Shown here: positions 1 through 12,048 of the stretch, in pieces
How positions within the stretch are numbered: position 1 is the first letter of the stretch
Layout: each line of letters opens with the position of its first letter
NCBI GenBank assembly: GCA_026225945.1
Contig: JAMJFZ010000881.1
Coordinates: 1,585,001-1,649,000, forward strand
Direction: 5' to 3'
Source: Cricetomys ansorgei
Lineage: Eukaryota; Chordata; Mammalia; Rodentia; Nesomyidae
Length of the DNA: 64,000 bases
The notes under the pieces: model-generated
Told to the model about the DNA's origin: nothing
The model's input: the letters and a program-made list of their open reading frames with translations, nothing else
The model's database searches: none
Made by a program: the position numbers and the translations under genes

Positions 1-227
1 ACATGGAGGTGAAGCTCGCAAGCATAAGATATCCAAAGTTCCAAGAACACATCACCAGATTTCAATGTAAAAAGAAATTTCAAAGCCATTCAAAGTGAGA
101 ATTTTTCATAAAATCCCCAAAATGAAAAAAATAGGGTTAAAGTACTGCAAAATTCAATTTTTTTTCAGAACTCTCAAAGAGTGACTAATAATATGTTACC
201 CTCACCCCACACACATACATTCATGCA

Positions 228-388
228 TTGTGTGTGTCCACACACACACACACACACACATACATAGACACACAGGCCCAGACACCCATGCACACAACAG
301 GCTCACACACACACACACACACGGACACACATGGACTAGTGCACACACAGATGCGTATACATACACACAGGCACACACACACACACAT
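228..388. repeat. Interrupted (CA)n microsatellite
   Basis: Three CA runs (about 239-260, 304-322 and 371-387) are separated by CA-rich degenerate sequence. Open frames across it on both strands only translate the dinucleotide repeat into Cys/Val or Thr/His runs and are not genes. Confidence 0.95.
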
Positions 389-611
389 AACCAAGCTCTT
401 CAAAAATATGTGCATGGCAAAGCAGAAGATAATCACTGTGTAAAACAGGTGTCATGTTTTTATGGAACATGGTACTATCCAATACCAAAGAGTTTTCTAT
501 GGACAAAGTTAAGTGTAAAAGAACTGAACCAAAAGTCATAATAACAGACTATTAGAAAGTCTATTCTTTCATATTTTGGAGGAGACTTATTTTTTATATA
601 ACTTCTTGAGA

Positions 612-1650
612 ACTTTGCACATGGGTACTATAATACATCATTTCAACCCCTTCTTCTCCCTGTCTAAGTCTCCCATATTCTCTCACCTTTTCAATTGTCT
701 TGTCAATTCATGGCTTCTTCTTCTTCTTCTTTTGTTTTTTTGGATATTAATGTATAGTTGCATCATCTGTGCCTCTTGCTTATCCGTCCTCCATCCCTTC
801 CCATATAATCCACCTTGCTTTCTTTCAAATCCAAGGCTACTTTTCCTTTAATTGTTGATATAGATGTATTTCCTCCAATACATAAATGCCACCTGAACAA
901 TTCGTATGATGTTATCTGTATGTATATGATTTCATGGCTGGTCATTTGATATTGAATCACTGATTCAGTGGCCCTTCTTTGGAGAAGATTATTTCTCCTG
1001 TGCCCAGAATTCCTTAGTTGCCTGTCGTTCATTGTCTAGGTGTGGAATCCCTTGACATTTCTACCTTGTATGATTTTGTGTCTATTGTTCTTGTCTTTGT
1101 TCTGGTATTGTGACTGAGACCTCATGCATATAGCTTGGATGTGAGACTTTTTCTTCCATATTAAGATTATGTGCATACACACACATGTACACATAAACAC
1201 CAACTAGCATTGCTCATATGTACACGTGTTTATGCCTAACTACTTGGAATTGGATAACCTATCAGGGACGTGTCCTTGGAGAAGACTGATTCTCCCTCTT
1301 TCAGAGGCCATCACTTGCCAACAGCTCTTCCTCTAGGGGTGAAACTTTGTGCAAAACTTTCCATGCATCTTTTCATGTCAGCTGATGCTGCCCAGGTGGC
1401 CCTTATTTGGGCTTTGTATTGTCGAGACTGTATGAGATTAACTTCCTTGTCTAGAAGACACTGTCCTGCAGGTGTTCATGTCCTTGATCCTTCCTGCCCC
1501 GCCCCCCAGTGTGCTGTGTTCCCTGAGTCTTAGGTGCACTGTAGTTGTACCAACTGGGATCGGGTACCATGCAGTCACTTACTCTCTGCCTTTTGACTGG
1601 TTGTGAAACTCTGTAATAGTCTCCCTCTGCTGCAAAACCACTCACAGCCC
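612..1650 (-). mobile_element. L1 (Lx-type) 3' UTR fragment, antisense
   Basis: The plus strand reads like the reverse complement of the rodent Lx-type L1 3' UTR. It has a pyrimidine-rich start near 640-700, then stretches such as 'attccttagttgcctgt', 'cactgtcctgcaggtgttc' and 'ctctgtaatagtctccctct'. The element therefore lies on the minus strand. It is diverged and carries no ORF2. The order of blocks matches the L1 3' end at 30.3-32.0 kb. Ends are approximate. Confidence 0.7.
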
Positions 1651-4600
1651 ACTCACCGGGAAGGGATTGATGCCCGCTATTGTAAGTTTAGCCAGCGACC
1701 CACAGCTGAGGAAGTCATAAATCCTAGAGAAGAATCCAGCTCTGCCACGTTCCTAAACCTGTTTGACTTCTAACTACCTTAAATACTTACTCTCTTTACC
1801 TAGAGAATTAAATGCAAAGTGCTTTAAACAGTTTACTCTTGGTTGACAGGCATGTAAGCTTTTGTTCTTAACTGTTAACTACATTTCTGTATTCGATAAT
1901 AAGTTTGCCTTTAAAGAATAATTTTGCTCATTAACTAATCGTATGTGAGTACTGAGATTATAAAAACAATCTATAATGACAAGGTTACAGTATTTGAAAT
2001 ATTTAAATGACAATAAAATAACAGGAAAATCCTGTCCAGCTAAAGGCAAATCACAATTTGCACTTATCCTCCCTCTTGATTGATTTTCTAGCTCTCATTA
2101 AAATCATTTTTATATTAAAACGATTTAAAGTCCAATTTTAAAAAAAATCAAAAATAAAATGCTAAGCTCAATAGATCCAGAGTTTTGAATTTTTAAAAAA
2201 TGCATTTTGTTGGTAAATGCTAAAAGATAGAGATGACCTGTGTGTTAGAGGCTGTAGTTTTGGTGTGTTATCTGTGTTTTGTGAATAGGAGAAAGGCTTT
2301 CTGGGGAGGAGGTGACACTGAGGTGACCTTGAGTTACCACCTGCAAGTTAGACAAAAGATAAAGGTGCAGGCAGAAATTTCAGTAGAGAATCATACTAAA
2401 TTTCAGGGTAAAATGTGTTAGTTATCCCAACAATAACTGAGCTGCATATGCACACAGGGCGGGCCTAGATGTGGAAGGATACAGTGTGTGAAATCCTGCT
2501 GGATTACGATGGGGTTATTTATTGAGCAGAAAGATCGGTGCAAGGTGAAATGTTCGAATAATAGCAGCAATGCACTACTGATGCTAAGCAACCAGAGCTC
2601 TACTGTAAGGAAGTCCAGTTGGTTTTAGGAAGACATTTTTCCTTTGTGCCTTAATAGGTAGAGGATGTGTTTTGCTTCCTCAGCTCAGTGTTTTGCTGCA
2701 TGCCCTGCTGATTTAAAATATGAGAAATGTGTTCTGCGTGTAGAAAGCAACTTGCAGTCTGTTTCTGAGAAGGACTTCTGTCCCCTCTCCTTCCTTCGTC
2801 TTCTTCTCCTTTTGCTCCTTCCTTCTTTGCTTGCTGCCAAGCACTCTACAATAACTCCATCAGAGTGTCTTGTTCCTATTACAGCTCTGAGAGATGCAGT
2901 GCACAGTTTTTTCTATGTCAGTCACTGCTAGAAAGAAAAACAAGTAGAGCCACAGTCACAGTGCTCACCCCTGAAACAGTCCCATCGTGTGTTACCCCCA
3001 GAACTTGAAGTCTGATTGACAGGTCATTGTTGCTTTCTTTTAAATCCATTGCGTGAGTTCATTTGGGGATAGTAATAATAAAACTGATTTTCTGTTAAGA
3101 CTAATGTAAGTCAACTGTATTATTTGTCTAGAACTATTTTTAGTTTCTTTCTTACCTAACAGGCCTATCTTATTATTACACCTGCTCCCAGTGGGGTATA
3201 GAAAAGCTAGAAGGGCAAGATGGACATAATTTGAGATAGTGCATATTCATTAGATAAAATATTAGCCAACTTCTTCAATCAACTGCCATTGCGAATTGAG
3301 AAATACAGGAAAGTTAAATTATAAACGCAAAAGTTGTAATCCATTATTGTAATGCTAGTAAAACAGAGTGTACAGTGGTTCTGGCCGATGAACGCCAATG
3401 ACTCCACTGGGAATTGTCAGAAGATGAGCAAATAGGTTAATCTACAGCTGTTCCTGGATGAGATAACAGAACTAAGGTGAATCCCTTGTGCAAAAAGTTA
3501 GATAGGTTAGTGCTAATCGCATAGAAAACTCCATTTTCCAGTTTATTCCAACTTAAGTCTGGGGGCATAAAACTTCAATTTGCTGGCTGAGCAGAGGTCA
3601 TGAGGTGCTATGAGAGCAAAGTCACATTTAGGTTTCCAGAAGCCTCAAGTGGCTGTAATCCAAAGCTTAGGGTTGGAGTGCGATAAATGTGAGTATCAAT
3701 ACTAATTGGTACCAGAGGAAATAGGCTTTGAGAAAAAATAGTTTCTTTAATAAAAGGTCCACCTATAAGATATGCACGTGGGGATCTATAGACCATCTTA
3801 AGGGGTAACTGAACTTGAAGTCTTCGACTTATCAAGGCTTTTTATCTTATTTTATTTAAAAGAGCACATTAAATTTTACACAGACTTATCACAAATATCT
3901 CAATTATACTTTATTTACCTTTTCATAAAGTCGCTGTAAATATATTTATTGATTGTTGACTATGTAAACCAGAACTTGAGATATAAGAATGATCAAGACA
4001 GGGACAGTTTCAGGCCTCTTGAAACTCAAAGATGGACATGTAGTCAACTGATTCCACAAGGAGTTAATAGATAAGAATCTTGATAATGGGAGCAATAAAG
4101 GGAACCGGAAAAGTAACCGTGGAATCTGATAGATGCCGGGATCAGAATGGCTTTCCTTGAGACACTGAATTCAACTGATACCTAAGTGGTTTAAAGCAGA
4201 TGTGAGGGAGAATGGAACCTGGTGGAAACAGGGCTGTGCACAAAATATACATCACGTACAATTACCCTGAGGCAGATGCCCAGTTGACAGTCAATCTTAG
4301 GAATAGGATTCCTGAAGACACTGGAATGAGAAGCAACCAGCAGATGTACCTGCCCCCCTGCGGTACATCTATTGACAGGGTAAGGTCAATCAGAAGATGA
4401 TAAAGTGACTAACAAAGGGGACCTCCCGATAGACTTATACTATTTAATCAAGTTGTTTTGGATGCCCTGTTGAAAATTATTCTAGATTAAGAGTGATGAA
4501 AGGAGTCCATGAAAAGGTCTCTGTTTGCTAAGAAGCTGTGATAGGACTCCATCCCACAAAGGTGGAGAAAGTAAACAGAGGTGAAAGACATTTAGGGAAA

Positions 4601-4795
4601 TATTGTATATTTTATTGATATATTTCAAAAGTATTTGAGCTCAGTAAACTATGCCCCAAATTCAATGTTTTTGAGCATTCTGTGTTGCAAAGAGTCAGAA
4701 GCATCTTCACGACCCATAATATATGTTGACAAAATATGCTCTACTTATATATGAGTCCCCAGTCATTAATATATGTAGTTGTAGATGTCAGATGT
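1651..4795. other. Unique intergenic DNA
   Basis: AT-rich sequence with no recognisable repeat, RNA gene or convincing exon. The open frames here (about 62-88 codons) lack coding character, splice context or family resemblance. Confidence 0.6.
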
Positions 4796-4796
4796 T

Positions 4797-5510
4797 GATT
4801 CACCAGATGTAGATATTGATTCAGGGCAGAGAACAGTTTATTCTTTTACTAATTCAATCACTGGTTCTTAGCTTTGGAGCCCTGGAAGCTCAGAGTGTTT
4901 TGCCTTCTTTACAATCTAGTCTTAATCCTTGAACTGGAAGGCTTCAGCCTCCATACAATCTAGAATGTTTAAACTGCTAGGCTGGACCTAGAAAGCTTTT
5001 AGCCTTAGCCTTCTGAGAGCTACTGCTGACTGAACTACCCTGACTAGCTCCTTCTCAATTCTTACTCTTCTGGTTCAACTGAATCTTCAGCCTGCTTTTC
5101 CACTGACTTTTCAACTGACTCTTCTGTCTGCTTCTCAACTGACTGTTAAACTGACTGTTCTTACCGACCCTTCAACTGACTCTGTTAACTGAATAACTCT
5201 AACTCCTATGTAACTCTTTTACTGACCCAAGAGCCTGCCTTTTTTTCATGAGAGTTGGGCAAGTCCTTTGCAAACTCTTCCTCTGATTAGTTACTTTGCC
5301 ATTCACTCTGGCTCATCTCAGATGTCATTTTCTGTGTGACGCTGACTCCTTCTGGGTTCTGCTTTCTGTGTCTGCTTCCACTGTTTTTTCTAGGGATTAA
5401 AGGTGTAGATGGACACTGCCTTCCGAATACTGAATTAAAGGTGTGTCTACATTCCATCCAGACCACACAGGCCTCTGAACGTAGCCCTGGACTCTAGCTC
5501 TCACACAGGG
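4797..5510 (-). mobile_element. LTR-like repeat, copy A
   Basis: This is one of four copies in the window of an unnamed LTR-like family (A here, C at 8826-9295, D at 53930-54990, B at 57876-58788). Read on the minus strand it has two short B1-like fragments (one with 'acctttaatccc'), then 'gaaggagtcagcgtca', the block 'agatgagccagagtg', 'taactaatcagaggaagag', tandem 'cagtca/cagtt' motifs and an AATAAA signal (complement of 4837-4842) close to the far end. Copies A and B share the minus-strand beginning 'gaatagccctgt'. A TATA-like A-rich stretch sits after the 'actctcat' motif. Order and signals suggest an LTR, but TG...CA ends and a target duplication were not found. Confidence 0.7.
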
Positions 5511-6469
5511 CTATTCCACTGAAAATACATAGTAGAAGAATATTTACATGGGTATAAGTTTGTTTTGTGATTTTTTTAAATGTAAAATTGGCAAGATTTC
5601 TTGACTAATTGAAGATTGGTAAGGGATGGCTTAAAAAAAAAATGAGCCCGGTGTTCTGGAGCAGTGTATTTAGACACAGTGTATAATTTATTGGTAAAAG
5701 TGAGATTAAGGGAGAGAGGATTCTGCAGAAGTCATAGGTAAATCTGAACAAGTCAGTAACATAAAATGATACATGATAACACAGCCAACTAGACAAAATG
5801 CCCATATTCTGACAGCATTGTGATGGTGTCCAACATGTTTAACATAAACATTTCTCTGTCTACAATGTAGCAAGAAGAGAATATTTCTTTAAGAAACAAT
5901 GGCTGTCTCCCTTATAAAAGGAGGCTCTATTGTCTACTGATCATTTACCCCTTTCTCATTTATATCTGCACTTCTGCATTTTCCTGGATGCTGAGGTGCA
6001 GCAGCCATTGAGGCAGATTCCAGCTACGAACCCTCTGACCTGTCATGCTTTCTAAGATGGAGGAGTATGGAGTGAATTAGGAAGAAAGATAGTAGAAGAC
6101 ATGTTTAAGATATTTAGTAATGTGTAACGTATATTTTAGAATGCCAGTATTCTGACATAGCATTTTATTTTTATATTTAAAAATACCTGAGCTAGGTAAA
6201 ATAGTTTCATACTTTTAGAAATGTTTTTGTAAATTCTATTATTGAAAATCTTCATACCTTGATATGTATGCTGACAAATTATGTTAAATTTCGTAACATT
6301 CCCCACTAATTCATTATTTATTTTAATGTTTAGAGACTTATTCTTTTTCAAAATATTATCATTTTCAATTAAAATATAATCATTTTCTTTCTTCCTCCCA
6401 CTCTCCAAACTCTGTCTTTCCCCCCACTTTTGCTCTTCTAAAAAAAGATTTGTTTTCATTTTACTTACG
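5511..6469. other. Unique intergenic DNA
   Basis: AT-rich sequence with no recognised repeat. A TATA-like 'cttataaaaggaggctc' lies near 5910-5927, but nothing downstream supports a promoter. Confidence 0.5.
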
Positions 6470-6657
6470 TTTATGCATGTGCGCCTCTATGTGGATATGC
6501 ACACCTGAGCGTAGTTACTTGCAGGAGGCCAGGCAAAGGCATCAAATCAGCGGGAATTGGAATGACAGACCTTTGTGAGCCACGTGGTGTGGCTGCTCAA
6601 GCCCTCTAGAAAAGGGTCAAGCACTCTTAACTGATGAATGAGCTCCAGCCCCCACAG
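6470..6657 (-). mobile_element. B3-type SINE (B2-related), antisense
   Basis: The plus strand ends in 'gatgaatgagctccagccc', the complement of the tRNA-derived head of B2/B3 SINEs ('gggctggag...'). It is preceded by the complement of 'gttaagagtgcttgaccct' and of 'ccacaccacgtggctcac'. The distal end is GT/GC-rich, as in B3. The copy is old and diverged. Confidence 0.75.
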
Positions 6658-6977
6658 CCGTCGCCTTATAAAAGAATCTTCCCATATGCGTTAGGTGCTC
6701 TTTCTATGCTTTAGTGAACAATCATGTCCACATAATTTCTGTTTTTAAACAACCGTGTAAATGCTGATTTATAAACTGCTACAACTGGAAACGTGTACTG
6801 TAAAAATGGTCTGTGGTAGTGCTATTTGATTCTCTGTTACACTGTTCTTTGTCCTCTAAATTTTACACAATGTCTACTTGTTCATTTGTAACCAAAGGAA
6901 AGGTCAAATCAATACAATTATTACCCATTTTGCTCTTCTGTTATTACTAAAATATTTTGGCACCATATTATTGAAAA

Positions 6978-7111
6978 AGAGAGTAGAGGAGAGGAGAAAG
7001 GGAGAGGGAGAGAAAAAGAGCGAGGGAGACAGAGATACAGAGATACAGAGACAGTGAGACAGAGACACAGAGACAGAGAGACAGAGGGAGACAGAGAGAG
7101 ACAGAGAGAAT
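6978..7111. repeat. (GAGACA)n / GA-rich simple repeat
   Basis: Purine-rich tract of GAGACA and GACAGA units with GAGAGG interruptions, just upstream on the plus strand of the T-rich end of an antisense B1. The open frames over it encode Arg/Glu or Ser/Leu runs and are not genes. Confidence 0.9.
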
Positions 7112-7129
7112 GTTGTGCATGTGCATTCT

Positions 7130-7284
7130 GTTTGTTTGGTTGGTTCGTTGGTTGGTTTTTTGAGACAGGGTTTCTCTGTTGTAACTCTGGCTGTCCTGGA
7201 ACTCACTCTGTAGACCAGGCTGGCTTCAAACTCACAGAGATCTGCCTACCTCTGCTGGAACTAAAGGCATGCACCACCACGGTC
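7130..7284 (-). mobile_element. B1 SINE, antisense
   Basis: The plus strand shows the reverse complement of B1: 'gagacagggtttctctgtt' at about 7162, then the 'tgtcctggaactcactctg' and 'tagaccaggctgg' blocks, ending near 'aaaggcatgcaccaccac'. The complementary A tail is the GGTT/TTTG-rich stretch at 7130-7160. Part of the 'cctcccaagtgctggga' block is missing. Confidence 0.95.
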
Positions 7285-8467
7285 AGAAACACCATATCCA
7301 CGAAAGCCTTCAGTGATTCAGTGATGGAAAGAGATTCTCTCCTCAGCAAGGTTTCCGTATGCACATTGGATGGACTTTTAGTTCCAACTGTTGAGTTGTG
7401 TGAAGAGAGGCAATAGTTTTATTTCATAATGCCACAATTATTAAAACCTTTCTGCCAGTGTGTTTCACAGAGATAGTTTTAACAATGCTTCTATAATGTG
7501 CCTAGGAAAGCCTGAAGTCCTACAAGCACTGGGAGCATCTCTGTAAGTACTAGAAGCCATGGGTGACATGGAAGAAGGTCAAAACACACCACAGTAAATG
7601 TTGGGGTTAAGCACTGAAATTGCCAGCAGTGAGAAAAACCAGTTTTAAGCATGAGGTGTGATTTTTTTAATCAAATAAAATATATGGAGAACTTATATTA
7701 GATATTAAGAAAGCTGTTTAATAACAATGAATGAAAGTATGTATGGTTGATCACTCTTCCCTATGTGTTGAACACTGTTTGCCACTGAAAAATGTACAAC
7801 AATGTAAGGTACATTTGCTTTTACCTTGTACCTCGTAAGGTAGATCTACATTATATTTCAAACAACGGCATGTATACATTTTTGTATTTACATTTAAAAC
7901 ATTGAGATTTATATTGTATATTGTAAATTTATATTATATTTATATTTATCAGTGATAAATTGTGGTATGAAGGTAAGTTACAGTTAAGGGACATTGGTTG
8001 GACAGGGGCTGGCAATCATGTGTGGAGCTGAAAGGGGGAATTTTGTCCCATCTAGTTGTGGGTAGAAAGGGCAGGTAAGTGTTGAGGAATCTAGTCACTG
8101 GAAGCAAATGCACTGTCTAGAGGAAGCAAGGGAGCTAGCACTTTGTGATAGTGAGAGTACCTTATCAAACCAGGAATACATCAGAGAAAGGAGCGTCTCA
8201 AAACATCTTACTCTAAGCAGGCCCAGCCCCTAGGTGGGAGGGCTTAGTTCACTTCACAATAAAAGGAACTGGCTTCTTACTGAATAATAATAATATATCT
8301 TTTAGAAAGACACGAAATGGGATACTGGATTTAGGAATTTTAATGGAGGCTATAAGAAGAACATTTATGTGATTTGATGACAGTAATCACTCTTATGCAT
8401 CTCTTTTGCATGAATGACAATTAGAAGGCATTTTCATTCACTACCCTCTGCTGCAGAGACCAAGCAA
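7285..8467. other. Unique intergenic DNA
   Basis: AT-rich, including a TA-rich run around 7905-7950. I see no repeat family, RNA gene or exon here. Confidence 0.5.
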
Positions 8468-8703
8468 TGTATGTGTGTGTGTCTGTGTGTGTCTGTGTGT
8501 GTCTGTGTGTGTGTGTCTGTCTGTGTCTGCATGTGTGTGTCTGTCTGTGTCTGCATGTATGTGTGTGTGTCTGTGTGTGTCTGTGTGTGTGTGTATCTGT
8601 GTGTGTGTGTCTGTCTGTGTCTGCATGTGTGTGTGTGTGTGTGTGTGTCTGTCTGTGTCTGCATGTGTGTGTGTATCTGTGTGTGTGTGTCTGTCTGCGT
8701 CTG

Positions 8704-8737
<34 letters not shown>

Positions 8738-8748
8738 TGTGTGTGTAT
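8468..8748. repeat. Complex (TG)n microsatellite, about 280 bp
   Basis: Long alternating pyrimidine-purine tract of TG runs punctuated by CTGTCTGTGTCTGCATG-like segments that recur five times, so it has a higher-order period as well as the dinucleotide one. Five overlapping open frames of 60-125 codons on both strands are pure Cys/Val or Thr/His repeats and not genes. Confidence 0.97.
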
Positions 8749-8825
8749 TGTTTCCTCCTGTCAGTGTATTGCACTGATTTCACCGGGTTGATCTTGAGTT
8801 ACAACATTTAACTTTAGGAAAAACA

Positions 8826-9295
8826 GAAACAGAGTATGGAAGCAGACACAAGAGGCAGAGCTCAGAAGGAGTCAGTGTCAGATTGGAAGTGACCTCTGAG
8901 ATGAGTCAGAGTGAAGGGCAGGCAAAGTGACTAATCAGAGGAAGAGTTGGCAGAGTGAATCAGAGTGAGGACACGCCTAACTCTCATAAAATAAAAACAG
9001 GCTCAGAGCAGAGTTAGTTACAGTATTCACTTACAGCAAGGAGCATGAGGCAAGCAGTCTGAAGCAGGCAGAAGGGGACAAGACCCAAAGAAAATGAAGA
9101 CGTCTGATTGAGGAGAAGGCAGAAAAGCAAAGAGTCTGACAGGCAATATGGAGCAGTGACTTACAGAACCAAGAAGGCTGCAGAGAAGGGCTCTAGGACT
9201 CAGAACCAGTGATTTAGTTAGACCAAAGAATAAACTACCTTTTTCCCAGAATTAACATATACTTCTGGTGAATCTATGGCTACATCTATCCAGTT
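8826..9295 (+). mobile_element. LTR-like repeat, copy C (truncated at its upstream end)
   Basis: Plus-strand copy of the family described for copy A. It starts within 'tatggaagcagacacaag' and continues through 'gaaggagtcagtgtca', 'gatgagtcagagtg', 'aaagtgactaatcagagg', a TATA-like 'ataaaataaaaac' at about 8986 and 'cagaaccagtgattta'. An AATAAA lies at 9229-9234, and the shared end 'cttctggtgaatc' follows. The upstream B1-like part seen in A and B is absent. Confidence 0.7.
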
Positions 9296-9499
9296 CTACT
9301 GTGGAATCGTCTATATGTTGTGCTGGGTGGCATTTTAATTAATAGCTCTCATAGTTGTTCTCTGTATGCAATACGTGACCTTAAAAAACTAATGAGTGCA
9401 TGTGTTTATGTATGTGTGTATTTGTATTTGTGCATGCACACATGAGAATACATGCATTGGTATAGGTATTTGTGTGTGTTTATGTCTTTATTGTAAAAG

Positions 9500-9850
9500 T
9501 AATAGATGGCCACTGTGTGGGATCTCTGAGAAAGACAAGGAGGCATTCTCATAGGTGCAAACCCTGCCAGACCTCAGCTGAGGGGAACACTCGTCACGGA
9601 AAGCTCCATCCTGTACAGTGGGGCGCTGAGCCTCTCATCTCAGGGGTTTCTGTTTGTTTGTTTCGTTTTGTTTTTATTGAAACCTAAGCTCCTCAAGTGT
9701 TCTATTGATACCACGTGCAGATCATGAAGAATCAAACATCTTTACACAAAGCCAACACCTGTAGACAATAAAAATGCCAAGACCTAGGCAGTCCTTTCCC
9801 AACAGGACGCAAAACAACCATTTAAACATAACTGGAAATAAACTTCTGTG
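9500..9850 (-). mobile_element. Unidentified dispersed repeat, copy 1 (LTR candidate)
   Basis: Homologous over about 340 bp to 17676-18005. Shared blocks include 'aggcattctcata', 'tgccagacctcag', 'tttttatt', 'gatcat', 'ccaacacctg' and 'aacataa'. Both copies carry TTTATT on the plus strand (9673-9678 here), i.e. AATAAA on the minus strand, which suggests the 3' part of a retroviral LTR read on minus. I do not recognise the family. A G/T-rich run (about 9647-9675) interrupts this copy. Confidence 0.55.
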
Positions 9851-10280
9851 ACATTTCCGCTTTTGTGTATAAGACGATCAAGACAATGCTTTATCTCTGC
9901 GATGCAAGTTCAGGTCTTGGTTGCCTACAGAAGACAGATTCTATGTGCTGACCTGAGGAAACACTTTCTAGATTTCAAGATAGAGTCTGATTTGCAGGAA
10001 AACACACAAACAAAAAAACCAAGAAACAAAAGTTGGAGAATTCATGTTTGAGTTCAAAGTTCAGTAGCACATTCCAAAGACTTCGTGATGATGCAGCAAA
10101 CATTAATCCTACTCTTCTTAGCATCATCACAAGTGTTCCTTGTCTTCAGAAAGGGTTCCATCGTGGGGTGGAGTTCTCATCATCATAGCAGCTGTGTCTT
10201 GTCAGGACTGCCTCAGCAGCATTTGGACCGCTTGTAGTCAGGTTTGCGAGGGTAAAATTGTTCAGATTAAATAAGGGGCT
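9851..10280. other. Unique intergenic DNA
   Basis: No recognisable repeat or gene. Confidence 0.45.
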
Positions 10281-10462
10281 TCTCCGTGAGGGTAGCGCAT
10301 ATCTTTAATCCAAGCACTCAGGAGGCAGAGGCAGGCAGATCTCTGTGAGTTCGAGGCTAGCCTGGTCTACAGAGTGAGTTCTAGGACAGCCAGAGTTACA
10401 ACACAGAAATCCTGTCGGAAAACCAAAATGAAACAAACAAACAAACAAATAAATAAATAAAT
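10281..10462 (+). mobile_element. B1 SINE, sense
   Basis: Plus-strand B1: 'atctttaatccaagcactca', 'ggaggcagaggcaggcag', 'gttcgaggctagcctggtc' and 'aggacagccagagttacaa', ending in an (AAAC)n(AAAT)n tail. Confidence 0.95.
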
Positions 10463-10739
10463 TAGGGGCTTCCTCCCTCATCCCCAGGCTTTTACAGCAG
10501 GGAGTCCTGGACCCTGTGGAAAGAATCTCTGGTTGAAATATCCTGGTTGGCTGTCATTCTTTTTCACCACCGCTACTATGGGAAAACAAGCAAACTTCGT
10601 CACAGACCTCAGACACAAGAGCCTCTTGGGCCACCAGAAAACTCCATTTGTAGAACAATACACTCTTGCTTCCATTTCCTGTACCTTGTCTGCCACCTGC
10701 AGTGGGAGGGAGTGTGGAGAGCCACTGGAGCAAGACACA

Positions 10740-11092
10740 CTTATCTATGTGTGCATGTGTGTCTTTGACTCTGTGTGTAGATGTGTGTGTAGTGCATACT
10801 TGTGTGAGGGAGTCCACACATGCCTGAACACATGCAGAGGCCAGAGAACTATGTCCAGGCACTTTCTCTTTCAGTGGCCATCGTAGTCTTTTGAGGCAGG
10901 GTACGTCACTGAACTGGAAGCCTCATTTTAGCTAAGCCAGTGAACTCTCAGGGTCTGCATGTCTCCGTTCCCCAACATTGCAGTTCTGGGCATTCTTGCC
11001 ATACCCCAATTTATCATAAGGGTGCTGGGGATTTGAATTCAGGTCCTCACTGTGGGATAGGAAGTGCCCTTCAGCAATGAGCCATCAAGCCT
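10740..11092 (-). mobile_element. B4-type SINE (tRNA/ID head plus B1-like part), antisense
   Basis: The plus strand runs from a TG-rich tail through 'tgcagaggccagaga', 'ttttgaggcagggt', 'gggtgctggggatttgaat' and 'caggtcctcac' to 'gcaatgagccatcaagcct'. This is the complement of the 'gatggctca...' tRNA-derived head joined to a B1-like body, the arrangement of rodent B4 elements. The B1-like segment is strongly diverged. Confidence 0.7.
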
Positions 11093-11826
11093 CCTCTACA
11101 GGAATTGCCTGACTTCATTCCTAAATGCTCAGACTTTCTTTTCCTATTTTACTTTTCTGTGTAACAGTTGAAGACTTTTTGTCTCTCTAAACCTCTGAAA
11201 ATCAAAAACACAGAGTAGAGAAATGTGACTTTTGTGTCAATATTTTAAAATTGGGAAAAGAGGATGTCGTTAGTGTACCATCTCCATGTCTCCAACCTAC
11301 ACACTTATGCTAACAACCATGTAATACATAAAAGAGGCAAAATACACTAAGAGACTGGCTGCGTTTCTTGACTTGTCTTGCTATCTTTAGCCAGCTCCTA
11401 GTCTCCATGAATGCAAAGTGACTTTAAGTTTGTAGAATAAAATAGGATGGCCACTTTCCAAGGGCATGACAGTTAAAATACCCACAGACTTTTGGCAGTG
11501 AATAAATCAGTCACTGTGCTTGTGGATGGGATCTCTCAACAAGATAAACATAGTGTCCACAGGGAATATTTTGTGAATTTCCTGATCACTATATTTTCTA
11601 TAGATATGCAAAAACAACCATCAAAACTATTAAGACAACAGTAACGATTCTCATGAATCTTACATGCCACTAGCGATTGATCGAGCTCCTCAAGAGGTTG
11701 CTTATCAGAGATATCTCAGTTAAATACCTGTGTGTGACAGCCACATGATTTGGAAAGAACCATCCTAGGTCTCTGTGTAAAAAGGTGTTGTTCCTTATTT
11801 TTTCCCTTCAAGAAATATCTAAGAGT
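11093..11826. other. Unique intergenic DNA
   Basis: No recognisable repeat, RNA gene or exon. Confidence 0.45.
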
Positions 11827-11983
11827 TTTGGCGAGATGACTCAGAGGTTAAGAGCATGTACTACTCTTTTAGAAGAACTAGTTTGTCTCACAGCACTCAT
11901 ATAGGGGTGCAGCTCTCAACTGTCTGTAACTCCAGCTCCAGAGGATTCAATGCCCCTGGAATCCTCGGGCTCCCACTCTCTAT

Positions 11984-12031
<48 letters not shown>

Positions 12032-12048
12032 ACTAAAAATAAAAAAGA
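11827..12048 (+). mobile_element. B2/B3-type SINE with (CA)n tail, sense
   Basis: It starts with a diverged tRNA-like head ('ggcgagatgactcagaggtt', 'aagagcatgtactactctt') and continues through 'ctgtaactccagctccagag' and 'gcccctggaatcctcgggct'. It ends in a CA run of about 36 bases (11988-12026) and 'aaaaataaaaaag'. Confidence 0.85.

Noticed and set aside
202..443. Overlapping open frames on both strands at the first CA repeat
   Set aside because: Translations of CA/TG dinucleotides (Cys/Val and Thr/His runs), not genes.
7054..7416. 120-codon frame over the GAGACA repeat and B1
   Set aside because: Repeat-derived translation (Arg/Glu runs, then antisense B1).
8414..8811. Frames of 60-125 codons in the TG tract
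   Set aside because: Pure repeat translation on both strands.
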